From a virus, in IMG/VR virus record IMGVR_UViG_3300049225_000425, positions 1-40,369 of that record: DNA of 40,369 bases. One strand, 5' to 3'. Under the pieces are notes generated by a model, which made no database searches, was not told the origin of the DNA, and was given only the letters and a program-made list of their open reading frames with translations. The position numbers and the translations under genes are program-made. Shown in pieces: positions 35,790 to 40,369 of this stretch (the stretch's first letter is position 1; each line of letters opens with the position of its first letter).

Positions 35790-36592
35790 TATGCTACAAA
35801 TTCTAATGCTTTACTAAACATTTTCTTATTCAAGTCCTGGTCTTGCTTGAAATTTTTAATAATTCGAGCTTGACGAGATTTACCTTTAACTGTAAGGTAT
35901 TCAAAATTACCTTCCATAATATTCTCTTGAACACGATTAAATACTTCCCATAATCCATTCCCCATATCTTCTGAACGTTGAGGATCTAAAACTTCTTGAA
36001 TTGCATCTTTAGAATATGTATTACTTGTACCTTCAACTCTCATATCAAGGAATGATTTTGCTAAATTAAACATTTGCTCTTCATTAAGCTCTGTTTCTTT
36101 CATCTTATTCATTGATTCAACAGTTAAATCAAGATTACCAACAATCTCTTTAATTGTATCTTGAAGTGTTTCAAAATCATAACCCATATGCTTAACTTTA
36201 AAATCTTCAAACTTAGTATCGGCAACAACCAAACCATTTTCACAGATCATTCTAAACAAACCTGCAGTAAAGGTAAATGAATTTTTACCATCATGAGAAT
36301 TAGTAAGTAATACTTGTGGGTAAACAGTATCACCATCTTCCCCATTAATAACAACATCAGGATTTCTAAACACAACTAAATGCTTCTGGAAACCAACATT
36401 TTGTCGGGCTTTAACCTCTTTAGCATCAACAACTTTCCAACCTAATAACTCCATATCTGCAATAACTCGATCAGTAGGAATGTGTGTGTACTTATCTGAA
36501 GTACTTTCTGCACCTTTTGTAGTAAAAATACTAGGAGCGATTTCTTTTAACTCTTCTAAACTTTTGAAATTTGAACTTGTGTAATCTAACAT
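35789..36592 (-). CDS. DUF932-family protein
   Basis: A 267-residue protein with the DUF932 (phage/plasmid-like TIGR03299) pattern: YTHIPTDRVIADMELLGWKV, KHLVVFRNPDV, then LLTNSHDGKNSFTFTAGLFR and ICENGLVVAD. Family function is unknown, though it is common on phages and plasmids. The start is fixed by the leader AAAATAAAAGTT and by a class A promoter at 36644-36674, which is followed by a TCGAA-ACA-TTCGA dyad at 36626-36638. It heads an operon that runs through the lipoprotein and T5orf172 genes, so this set may be expressed early. Confidence 0.88.
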   Translation of the reverse strand: MLDYTSSNFKSLEELKEIAPSIFTTKGAESTSDKYTHIPTDRVIADMELLGWKVVDAKEVKARQNVGFQKHLVVFRNPDVVINGEDGDTVYPQVLLTNSHDGKNSFTFTAGLFRMICENGLVVADTKFEDFKVKHMGYDFETLQDTIKEIVGNLDLTVESMNKMKETELNEEQMFNLAKSFLDMRVEGTSNTYSKDAIQEVLDPQRSEDMGNGLWEVFNRVQENIMEGNFEYLTVKGKSRQARIIKNFKQDQDLNKKMFSKALEFVA

Positions 36593-36625
36593 AACTTTTA
36601 TTTTAATTTAATTAATTTTAATAGC

Positions 36626-36681
36626 TCGAAACATTCGAACACGTGAATATACGAAGGGCTGCCTGGGAAGCCAAGCTTCCC
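36626..36681 (-). promoter_or_regulatory. Class A (host-type) promoter with two dyads
   Basis: On the minus strand: TTG (36672-36674), 20-base spacer, TATATTCA (36644-36651). The -33 TTG is the exact loop of a perfect 7-bp inverted repeat, GGGAAGC / GCTTCCC (36665-36671 and 36675-36681). Downstream, near the expected start of transcription, lies a second perfect dyad, TCGAA-ACA-TTCGA (36626-36638). It drives the DUF932 gene starting at 36592. The dyads could be operators. Confidence 0.75.
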
Positions 36682-36692
36682 GTGCATTACTT

Positions 36693-37037
36693 TTAAAGCT
36701 TTTCTAATAAACTTGGTGAAACTCTAACTTGACCTCCAATACGACCTTTAGGAAGATTAATTTCTGTAACCCTAACATTTTTAGTCATAATTTTTTCAAC
36801 TCTAAATTGCTTACCAATAGCACTTTTATGGTTGATTTTAACTGTATCACCTACTTGGAATGCTTCTTTAGTTAATTTAGGAGCAACTTTACCTTTACGA
36901 GCGGTAACTTTAAACCTTAATTCACTATCTGAATAACGGATAGCACCTGTGCTAATATTAACACCATACTTTTTCTGCAATTCTGTAACTGCATTTTCAA
37001 AATCTACTCTGAAATTTTTAACTTCTTGAACTGTCAT
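36693..37037 (-). CDS. Hypothetical protein with KOW/SH3-like core
   Basis: A 114-residue basic protein. The first 50 residues are helical then strand-like (VENAVTELQKKYGV-like, SELRFKVTARKGK); the last 55 contain FQVGDTVKINHKSAIGKQF and VEKIMTKNVRVTEI, the spacing of a KOW or SH3-like barrel. Such domains bind RNA, DNA or ribosomes, which would fit an early regulator. The start is supported by the leader AAATAAAGGTT and by the class A promoter at 37082-37113. The gene ends 12 bases before the -33 dyad of the next promoter. Confidence 0.7.
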   Translation of the reverse strand: MTVQEVKNFRVDFENAVTELQKKYGVNISTGAIRYSDSELRFKVTARKGKVAPKLTKEAFQVGDTVKINHKSAIGKQFRVEKIMTKNVRVTEINLPKGRIGGQVRVSPSLLEKL

Positions 37038-37081
37038 AACCTTTATTTATTTAGTGCTGTAACTTCATTATCACAACATGG

Positions 37082-37113
37082 TGAATATACGAACGATATC
37101 CCGGGTAGCCAAA
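37082..37113 (-). promoter_or_regulatory. Class A (host-type) promoter
   Basis: On the minus strand: TTTG (37110-37113), 20-base spacer, TATATTCA (37082-37089) with GTTCG directly before it. The inverted repeat around -33 is degraded here (only partial pairing), while the surrounding bases are still similar to the sites at 1962 and 36644. It drives the KOW-like gene at 37037 and stands back to back with the class B box for the plus-strand gene at 37175. Confidence 0.75.
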
Positions 37114-37145
37114 CCTCCGGCGCATTATCTTTGTTTTCTTTTTAT

Positions 37146-37155
37146 ATATTTATAA
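37146..37155 (+). promoter_or_regulatory. Class B (late-type) promoter box, plus strand
   Basis: ATATTTATAA on the plus strand, 19 bases before the ATG at 37175. It is the only class B box found on this strand and links the plus-strand structural-like gene to the late set. Confidence 0.6.
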
Positions 37156-37174
37156 CAAATCAATTCATAGAAAA

Positions 37175-38029
37175 ATGCCATATACAGCAGACGAACTTAA
37201 AGGAGCAGGCCATTTATTAAAAAACCCAATGTTAAGTGGTGGTACATACACTTTCATATTATATAGACCTAAAAACCAAACTGGGGTATCACAAAACCTA
37301 TCAGGATCAGGGTATTTTACCTTTGAAACTGTTAGAGATGCTCAAGGATTTTATCCCCAGGGAACTTTACCTTTAGCTTCAGGAACTAAAATTGCAATTT
37401 CAGGTTCAAATACTTTAATTTCTTCTCCTTATATATTTTCTTATGAGTTAAATACAAATAGTAATACTCCTATGACATCTTCATTTGAATTTATCCCAAG
37501 TGTAGATGTTCCTATAAGTGGGGCTTATTTAAGAGCAACAGGAGATTATGATATGTATGTATCCCCTGAAGCTAATTCTTGTGGGGTGGAAACAACATAT
37601 AGTGGAGGCCCTAATTATCCTACAGTATTACAATCTATTTTAGGATCCACAACAGGAACGGTTACATTAACTACAGATCCACGAGCTACTATTCCCGATA
37701 GATGGAGGGTACAATGGGATAATAATGTTGTAATAGACACAGGTTATATATCCCCATCAGGAAATTATGGTTTAGGAGGTACAAATAGAAATACATTTAA
37801 TAACTCACTAACAGGAAGAATAGCCCCAGAAGGAGGGACATACCCTTTACCCCCAGGTGGAACATTCCCTAATGTAATTGAATCGGATGGTTATCCAAGA
37901 ATTAATATTACAGCAAGAGGTACCCAATATACTTTTACTAAAAATAATGCTACAAGTTCGGCACTTGTAAGAATATACGCTCCAACTACAGGAACACTTT
38001 GGGACTCAACTTTAAGCTGTCCAGTATAA
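37175..38029 (+). CDS. Probable virion structural protein
   Basis: A 284-residue Gly/Ser/Thr/Pro-rich, beta-like protein starting MPYTADELKGAGHLLKNPML. It includes FILYRPKNQTGV, SPYIFSYELNTNSN, RWRVQWDNNVVIDTGYISPS and a closing FTKNNATSSALVRIYAPT. There is no signal peptide or enzyme motif. Composition is like the minus-strand structural genes, and a class B box precedes it, so it is probably a virion protein such as a decoration or fibre part, although I do not recognise the family. It is set apart from the structural block and on the opposite strand, which is odd. No terminator hairpin is obvious after it. Confidence 0.7.
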   Translation: MPYTADELKGAGHLLKNPMLSGGTYTFILYRPKNQTGVSQNLSGSGYFTFETVRDAQGFYPQGTLPLASGTKIAISGSNTLISSPYIFSYELNTNSNTPMTSSFEFIPSVDVPISGAYLRATGDYDMYVSPEANSCGVETTYSGGPNYPTVLQSILGSTTGTVTLTTDPRATIPDRWRVQWDNNVVIDTGYISPSGNYGLGGTNRNTFNNSLTGRIAPEGGTYPLPPGGTFPNVIESDGYPRINITARGTQYTFTKNNATSSALVRIYAPTTGTLWDSTLSCPV

Positions 38030-38115
38030 AGGCGGAAAACGACTCTTTCTCTTATACATATTCACATCTATACATCCGTATATACTAAATTATTTATACA
38101 TTTTTTATAAAATTG

Positions 38116-38147
38116 TGTGGATCCCTTGATTGGGGTTCGTATATTAA
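38116..38147 (+). promoter_or_regulatory. Class A (host-type) promoter of the tRNA-like gene
   Basis: On the plus strand: TGTG (38116-38119) in place of TTTG, a spacer of 20 bases, then TATATTAA (38140-38147) with GTTCG before it, as in the minus-strand class A sites. The expected start of transcription falls only a few bases before the 5' end of the tRNA-like gene at 38155. It may also serve the two genes that follow. Confidence 0.75.
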
Positions 38148-38154
38148 TGTAAAT

Positions 38155-38266
38155 AAAAGGGTGGAGCAGTAGGTAGCTCACCTTGGCTAAACCGAGCGCA
38201 TAATAGATACGATCGTGAAAAGCAAACGGGTCAAGGAGGTCGTGGGTTCGAGTCCCACCCCTTATG
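38155..38266 (+). tRNA. tRNA-like gene with a 46-nt anticodon loop (39-nt insertion)
   Basis: All arms except the anticodon loop are canonical. Acceptor AAAAGGG (38155-38161) pairs with CCCTTAT (38259-38265) with one mismatch; the D-arm is GAGC-AGTAGGTA-GCTC; the T-arm is GTGGG-TTCGAGT-CCCAC (38242-38258); the variable loop is AGGTC. The anticodon stem CCTTG (38181-38185) pairs perfectly with CAAGG (38232-38236), but the loop between them has 46 instead of 7 nt. Without 39 nt the length would be exactly 73. Removing 39 nt at any point leaves no loop with U at position 33, so the isotype cannot be named. A competing local hairpin CTTGG-CTAAA-CCGAG uses the same 5' strand. The body resembles initiator tRNAs (GGTGGAGCAG, GGTAGCTC). 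CCA is not encoded. It is too short for a group I intron. Confidence 0.65.
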
Positions 38267-38281
38267 CTAAATTAATGTTAT

Positions 38282-38689
38282 ATGGAATTAATATATTTTA
38301 TTAGTGGGATATTGACTGTGGGTGTTGTTTACGGTATTATTTTACTACGTGCGGTTAAATCTTCACATACGGAATTGCTGGCGCGATATCAATTACAATC
38401 AAATCTCTCCTCTATTAGGAATGCAGATATTGATGATGCAATAGATGGTCTGAAATTATTGGTTAAAGATATTCAGACGAATATGGAGAAGGATCAGTAT
38501 GAGAGTCTGGGTAGTATAAACAAACGCATAAAAGAATTGGATACTGTTGTATATGGTAATATGGATAAAATTAAACAGTCGAACCAAGTGTTTAATAAAA
38601 ATGTTACGGATGCGTTTAATGAGATAACACAATTAAAACAAAATTTAAAAATCTTGGGTCAAGATCCAAATATGTTAAGTAGATATTAG
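38282..38689 (+). CDS. Membrane-anchored coiled-coil protein
   Basis: A 135-residue protein. Residues 2-24 (ELIYFISGILTVGVVYGIIL) form one membrane segment; the rest is a charged coil with a RYQLQSNLSSI stretch and VVYGNMDKIKQSNQVF-like heptads. No signal cleavage site is seen. The stop codon is followed immediately by the ATG of the methylglyoxal synthase gene at 38690 with no gap, so the two are co-translated. The function is unknown; it may anchor a partner at the membrane. The start has no clear ribosome site, but lies 16 bases after the tRNA-like gene. Confidence 0.75.
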   Translation: MELIYFISGILTVGVVYGIILLRAVKSSHTELLARYQLQSNLSSIRNADIDDAIDGLKLLVKDIQTNMEKDQYESLGSINKRIKELDTVVYGNMDKIKQSNQVFNKNVTDAFNEITQLKQNLKILGQDPNMLSRY

Positions 38690-39067
38690 ATGAAGTTTGC
38701 ATTAATAGCACATGATAACAAAAAAGCCGACATGGTTGCGTTTGTATCTAAACGTTTACCCTTCTTTAACCGAAAAGATGTCCAAATTGTAACAACAGGT
38801 ACTACGGGGAAGAAAGTAAAGCATGCGGGGATAGATAATGTAGATACAGTAAATTCAGGTCCATTAGGTGGGGACGCAGAAATTGCTGCCATGGTTGTGA
38901 GAAAAGAGATTACTGGTGTTATATTCATGAGAGACCCACTAGATAAACACCCACATGACGTAGATATTAATATGCTAATGCGTTTATGTGATGTCCATGA
39001 TATACCACTGGCGACTAATTATAGAACTGCATCTATATTGATAAAGTATTTTAAACAGAGTAAATAA
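38690..39067 (+). CDS. mgsA: Methylglyoxal synthase
   Basis: A 125-residue protein that matches methylglyoxal synthase along its whole length: FALIAHDNKK (His8, Asp9, Lys12), TTGTTGKKV (Thr36-Thr39), NSGPLGGDAEI (Asp62), FMRDPLDKHPHDVDI (Asp82, His89, Asp92) and RLCDVHDIPLATN. These include the phosphate-binding and catalytic residues known from E. coli MgsA, so it should turn dihydroxyacetone phosphate into methylglyoxal and phosphate. It is shorter than the E. coli enzyme (152 residues), lacking the C-terminal extension that contains an Arg near the active site, but is closer to short bacterial forms (about 137). In a phage it would shunt triose phosphate away from glycolysis and free phosphate; both effects are inference. 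Confidence 0.93.
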   Translation: MKFALIAHDNKKADMVAFVSKRLPFFNRKDVQIVTTGTTGKKVKHAGIDNVDTVNSGPLGGDAEIAAMVVRKEITGVIFMRDPLDKHPHDVDINMLMRLCDVHDIPLATNYRTASILIKYFKQSK

Positions 39068-39158
39068 TATAAGTATATATTTTCCTCGACGCCAAAAAGG
39101 TTTTGGAATAAGAAGGTTGCCATTTTACTATTTTTAAAATTTTGGCGTTAAATGGAAA

Positions 39159-39180
39159 AAGCCCCCTTAATTGGGGGCTT
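39159..39180 (-). terminator. Rho-independent terminator, best for minus strand
   Basis: An 8-bp perfect hairpin, AAGCCCCC / GGGGGCTT, with a six-base AT loop. Read on the minus strand it is followed by TTTTTCC, the usual T-tract; read on the plus strand only CGTTAT follows. It therefore ends the transcript of the three small genes at 39457-39943 and may also stop plus-strand transcripts less well. Confidence 0.82.
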
Positions 39181-39221
39181 CGTTATATCCACATATACAT
39201 TATATAAGTATATATTATCCG

Positions 39222-39266
39222 GGGTGTAGATACGTGTGCGAGTTATAAATTGTGCTACACCCTTTT
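39222..39266 (+). terminator. Possible terminator for the mgsA transcript
   Basis: GGGTGTAG (39222-39229) pairs with CTACACCC (39255-39262) over 8 bp, with a 25-base loop, and TTTT (39263-39266) follows on the plus strand. The long loop makes it weaker than the hairpin at 39159. It may instead be part of a structured leader or RNA. Confidence 0.45.
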
Positions 39267-39456
39267 CCTCATATATACACGCTATATGGATACCAACGCG
39301 CGTGGTATTATGGCGATATATATGCGGCGGTACGCCGGCATAACTTATGCATTAAGTATGTAATCAGTATGTACGGGTAAGGTAGTAAGTACCACGTACA
39401 GAAGTACCACCGCGGTAAGGAGTACCACGGTAGTAAGTAATGTGTTTGTTATAATG

Positions 39457-39633
39457 TTATTCGGCTGGCAATAGCGCTACAGCGTCTTTGCCCCAATGTT
39501 TAATTGCGATATCTCTATAGTGTATACCCTCTTTAATGTCATCACCACGCCATATGTTTTCATAGCCAATGTTGATATCAACTGTTAACACATACTTGGG
39601 GATTGGACTGTTGCCTTTAATTATATTGTTCAT
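39457..39633 (-). CDS. Very small hypothetical protein
   Basis: A 58-residue protein beginning MNNIIKGNSPIPKYVLTVDI and containing YENIWRGDDIKEGIHYRDIA, ending in ALLPAE. No domain is recognised; the strand-helix look and several charged residues suggest a soluble protein. The leader AAAATAAAGGTT precedes its ATG and overlaps the stop of the upstream 48-residue gene. It is the last of three small genes behind the class A promoter at 39984, ending before the terminator at 39159. Confidence 0.72.
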   Translation of the reverse strand: MNNIIKGNSPIPKYVLTVDINIGYENIWRGDDIKEGIHYRDIAIKHWGKDAVALLPAE

Positions 39634-39643
39634 AACCTTTATT

Positions 39644-39790
39644 TTATGCTGCCATACAGGCAGCGTTTACTTTATCATTCTCAATTTTCTGTAATGCCTC
39701 TTCACTAATACCTAGCTCAATTGCTCGTGCTACGGTGATAGAATTGAAGAATAATGCTGTTTCTACTGCTGCGGTGAAATGTTTGCTCAT
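39644..39790 (-). CDS. Very small hypothetical protein
   Basis: A 48-residue protein starting MSKHFTAAVETALFFNSITV and then ARAIELGISEEALQKIENDK. It looks like a small helical domain; the ELGISEEALQKIEN part resembles a helix-turn-helix or UBA-like segment, but the protein is too short to assign. The leader AAATAAAGGTT lies directly before its ATG. It lies between two other small genes with the same leader, so the three are one operon. Confidence 0.72.
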   Translation of the reverse strand: MSKHFTAAVETALFFNSITVARAIELGISEEALQKIENDKVNAACMAA

Positions 39791-39799
39791 AACCTTTAT

Positions 39800-39943
39800 T
39801 TATTTAAATTCAACTTCTTTATGTGCTTTGATACACGTGATTAAATCATCTACTACACAAGGGTCGGTTATTTTACCTTCGGCTTGCAATTTGTAAATAT
39901 AAAACTCTAATTCTTTGTGTGAAAACATTGTTGCTTGTGTCAT
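39800..39943 (-). CDS. Very small hypothetical protein
   Basis: A 47-residue protein starting MTQATMFSHKELEFYIYKLQ and ending in DDLITCIKAHKEVEFK. The frame is open further upstream to 40039 (79 codons), but that longer form would have to be translated from a start upstream of the class A promoter at 39984-40015. The ATG at 39943, with the leader AAAATTAAGGTT directly before it, is the proper start. It is helical and probably soluble, of unknown function, and is the first of three small genes. Confidence 0.75.
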   Translation of the reverse strand: MTQATMFSHKELEFYIYKLQAEGKITDPCVVDDLITCIKAHKEVEFK

Positions 39944-39955
39944 AACCTTAATTTT
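39944..39955 (-). promoter_or_regulatory. Conserved leader / ribosome-binding site (AAAATTAAGGTT)
   Basis: This leader decides the start at 39943. Near-identical versions (AAATAAAGGTT or AAATTAAGGTT directly before ATG) precede the starts at 1600, 1932, 2241, 37037, 39633 and 39790, with a variant AAAATAAAAGTT at 36592. The AAGG could pair weakly with 16S rRNA, and the A-rich part is typical of Bacteroidota leaders. Structural genes do not have it. Confidence 0.65.
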
Positions 39956-39983
39956 AATCGTGATGCTTAATTGCTCAACATGG

Positions 39984-40015
39984 TAAATATACGAACTATC
40001 TCCCGTGTATCCAAA
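39984..40015 (-). promoter_or_regulatory. Class A (host-type) promoter
   Basis: On the minus strand: TTTG (40012-40015), spacer of 20 bases, TATATTTA (39984-39991), with GTTCG before it. No inverted repeat surrounds the -33 here. It drives the three small genes from 39943 to 39457. Confidence 0.78.
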
Positions 40016-40039
40016 TTTATTCGTGAACAATGTGTTCAT

Positions 40040-40369
40040 GCTTTATTACAAATGTATTTGGCTTTGTCACATGCTCATTTTTAACACGTGTTTATTGACG
40101 TATATTCATTTGTATCAGAATGTTCACGTGTGGCAATTGCGGATACTGCAATTCGACGTATATACTTTAGGGTAGGTCGAAGAGGGTTGGCTCGCGCTGT
40201 AAAGGGGTTAATACCACCTTAACTCCATCTCACATAACACACCCACCATTTGTCACCTACTATATCCAAATTTACGTACATTTAAATATCATAATATTCG
40301 TATTCCACATTTTGTACATGGTTAGTCATACGTTGCTATATTTTATTATTATCAATAGCCAATTGTTTA
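40040..40369. other. Gene-poor right end with short frames and dyads
   Basis: No well-supported gene lies in these 330 bases. On the minus strand one reading frame shows the end of a possible gene from beyond the window (KQLAIDNNKI then TAG at 40336-40338), a 15-codon frame (40282-40329) and a 20-codon frame (40219-40281), separated only by in-frame stops. On the plus strand GACGTATAT is repeated at 40098 and 40155, the first with a TATATTCA box but a poor -33. AATTGC-GGATACT-GCAATT at about 40135-40153 is a 6-bp dyad. These may be regulatory sites. Confidence 0.5.

Larger units (their letters stand above)
39068..39456. other. Structured non-coding stretch between operons
   Basis: About 390 bases without a convincing gene. 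From left: an inverted repeat ACGCCAAAA / TTTTGGCGT with arms near 39089 and 39140; a GC-rich terminator hairpin at 39159-39180; a second hairpin at 39222-39266; then 39285-39445, richer in GC than its surroundings and packed with palindromes and repeats, such as ATACCA-ACGCGCG-TGGTAT, GGCGGTACGCC, three copies of AGTACCAC and two of GGTAGTAAGTA. A direct repeat TATAAGTATATAT occurs near 39070 and 39205. On the minus strand a 27-codon hydrophobic frame starting GTG (VVLLTAVVLLYVV) crosses the repeats, but has no leader. The stretch could hold a structured RNA or protein-binding sites. Confidence 0.6.

Noticed and set aside
38155-38266. Reading the tRNA-like gene as a class II tRNA-Leu (TAA) with a long variable arm
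   Set aside because: The needed anticodon stem CCTTG/CGAGC has a mismatch and position 33 would be C, while CCTTG/CAAGG with a 5-nt variable loop fits perfectly.
38155-38266. Reading the element as a tmRNA
   Set aside because: It is far too short, has no peptide tag frame, and has a full D-arm and T-arm of an ordinary tRNA.
38686-38928. An 80-codon frame on the minus strand
   Set aside because: It lies wholly opposite the conserved core of methylglyoxal synthase and has no leader or family resemblance.
39800-40039. A longer 79-residue version of the first small gene
   Set aside because: It would start upstream of the class A promoter at 39984-40015 and translate through it. The ATG at 39943 with the conserved leader is the better start.
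1-40369. CRISPR array or insertion sequence
   Set aside because: No evenly spaced direct repeats with unique spacers were seen outside the coding repeat, and no transposase-like protein or terminal inverted repeats were found.

Overview
The window is most likely part of the genome of a lytic, T4-type (contractile-tailed) phage of a Bacteroidota host, probably a flavobacterium. The T4 link rests on recognisable baseplate genes in order (gp25-like, gp6/BaseplateJ-like, a gp5-like spike protein) and a gp55-like late sigma factor. The host guess rests on very AT-rich DNA and on six promoter-like sites of the form TTTG-N20-TATATTYA, close to the Bacteroidota housekeeping consensus (TTTG / TAnnTTTG) and unlike TTGACA/TATAAT. 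Several genes also start with the same A-rich leader, AAATAAAGGTTATG.

Layout, left to right. (1) 1-4972, minus strand: nucleic-acid and accessory genes: a P-loop kinase cut by the window edge, an alpha/beta hydrolase, a minimal nucleotidyltransferase, a RecB/Cas4-like nuclease, a DnaG-type primase and a GIY-YIG-like nuclease. (2) 5012-14746, minus: a 1946-residue fibre with about 76 nine-residue GTSGTSG-xx repeats followed by a Cys-rich IGGGxxN beta-roll, a second fibre with the same repeats, two paralogous structural proteins and a smaller structural protein. (3) 14796-31264, minus: a 2918-residue structural protein, then the baseplate block. (4) 31302-37037, minus: late sigma factor, HD hydrolase, zinc protein, SNase, T5orf172 protein, a lipoprotein, a DUF932 protein and small unknown genes. 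(5) 37175-39067, plus: a structural-like protein, a tRNA-like gene, a membrane coiled-coil protein and a methylglyoxal synthase. (6) 39068-40369: a structured non-coding stretch, three very small minus-strand genes behind one promoter, and a gene-poor right end.

Two regulatory classes can be read. Class A (TTTGG-N19-TATATTYA, spacer exactly 20 in all six sites) precedes small accessory genes and the tRNA-like gene and would be read by host polymerase early. Class B (ATATTTATAA, 14-32 bases before start codons) precedes mainly virion genes and is the natural candidate for the late promoter read with the gp55-like factor encoded here.

Most worth a second look: the tRNA-like gene at 38155-38266, whose body is canonical in every arm but whose anticodon loop is 46 instead of 7 nt; the phage methylglyoxal synthase two genes downstream; the dyad built around the -33 element of class A promoters; and the cysteine-rich repeat fibre. 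All family assignments come from reading motifs by eye; no database search was run.
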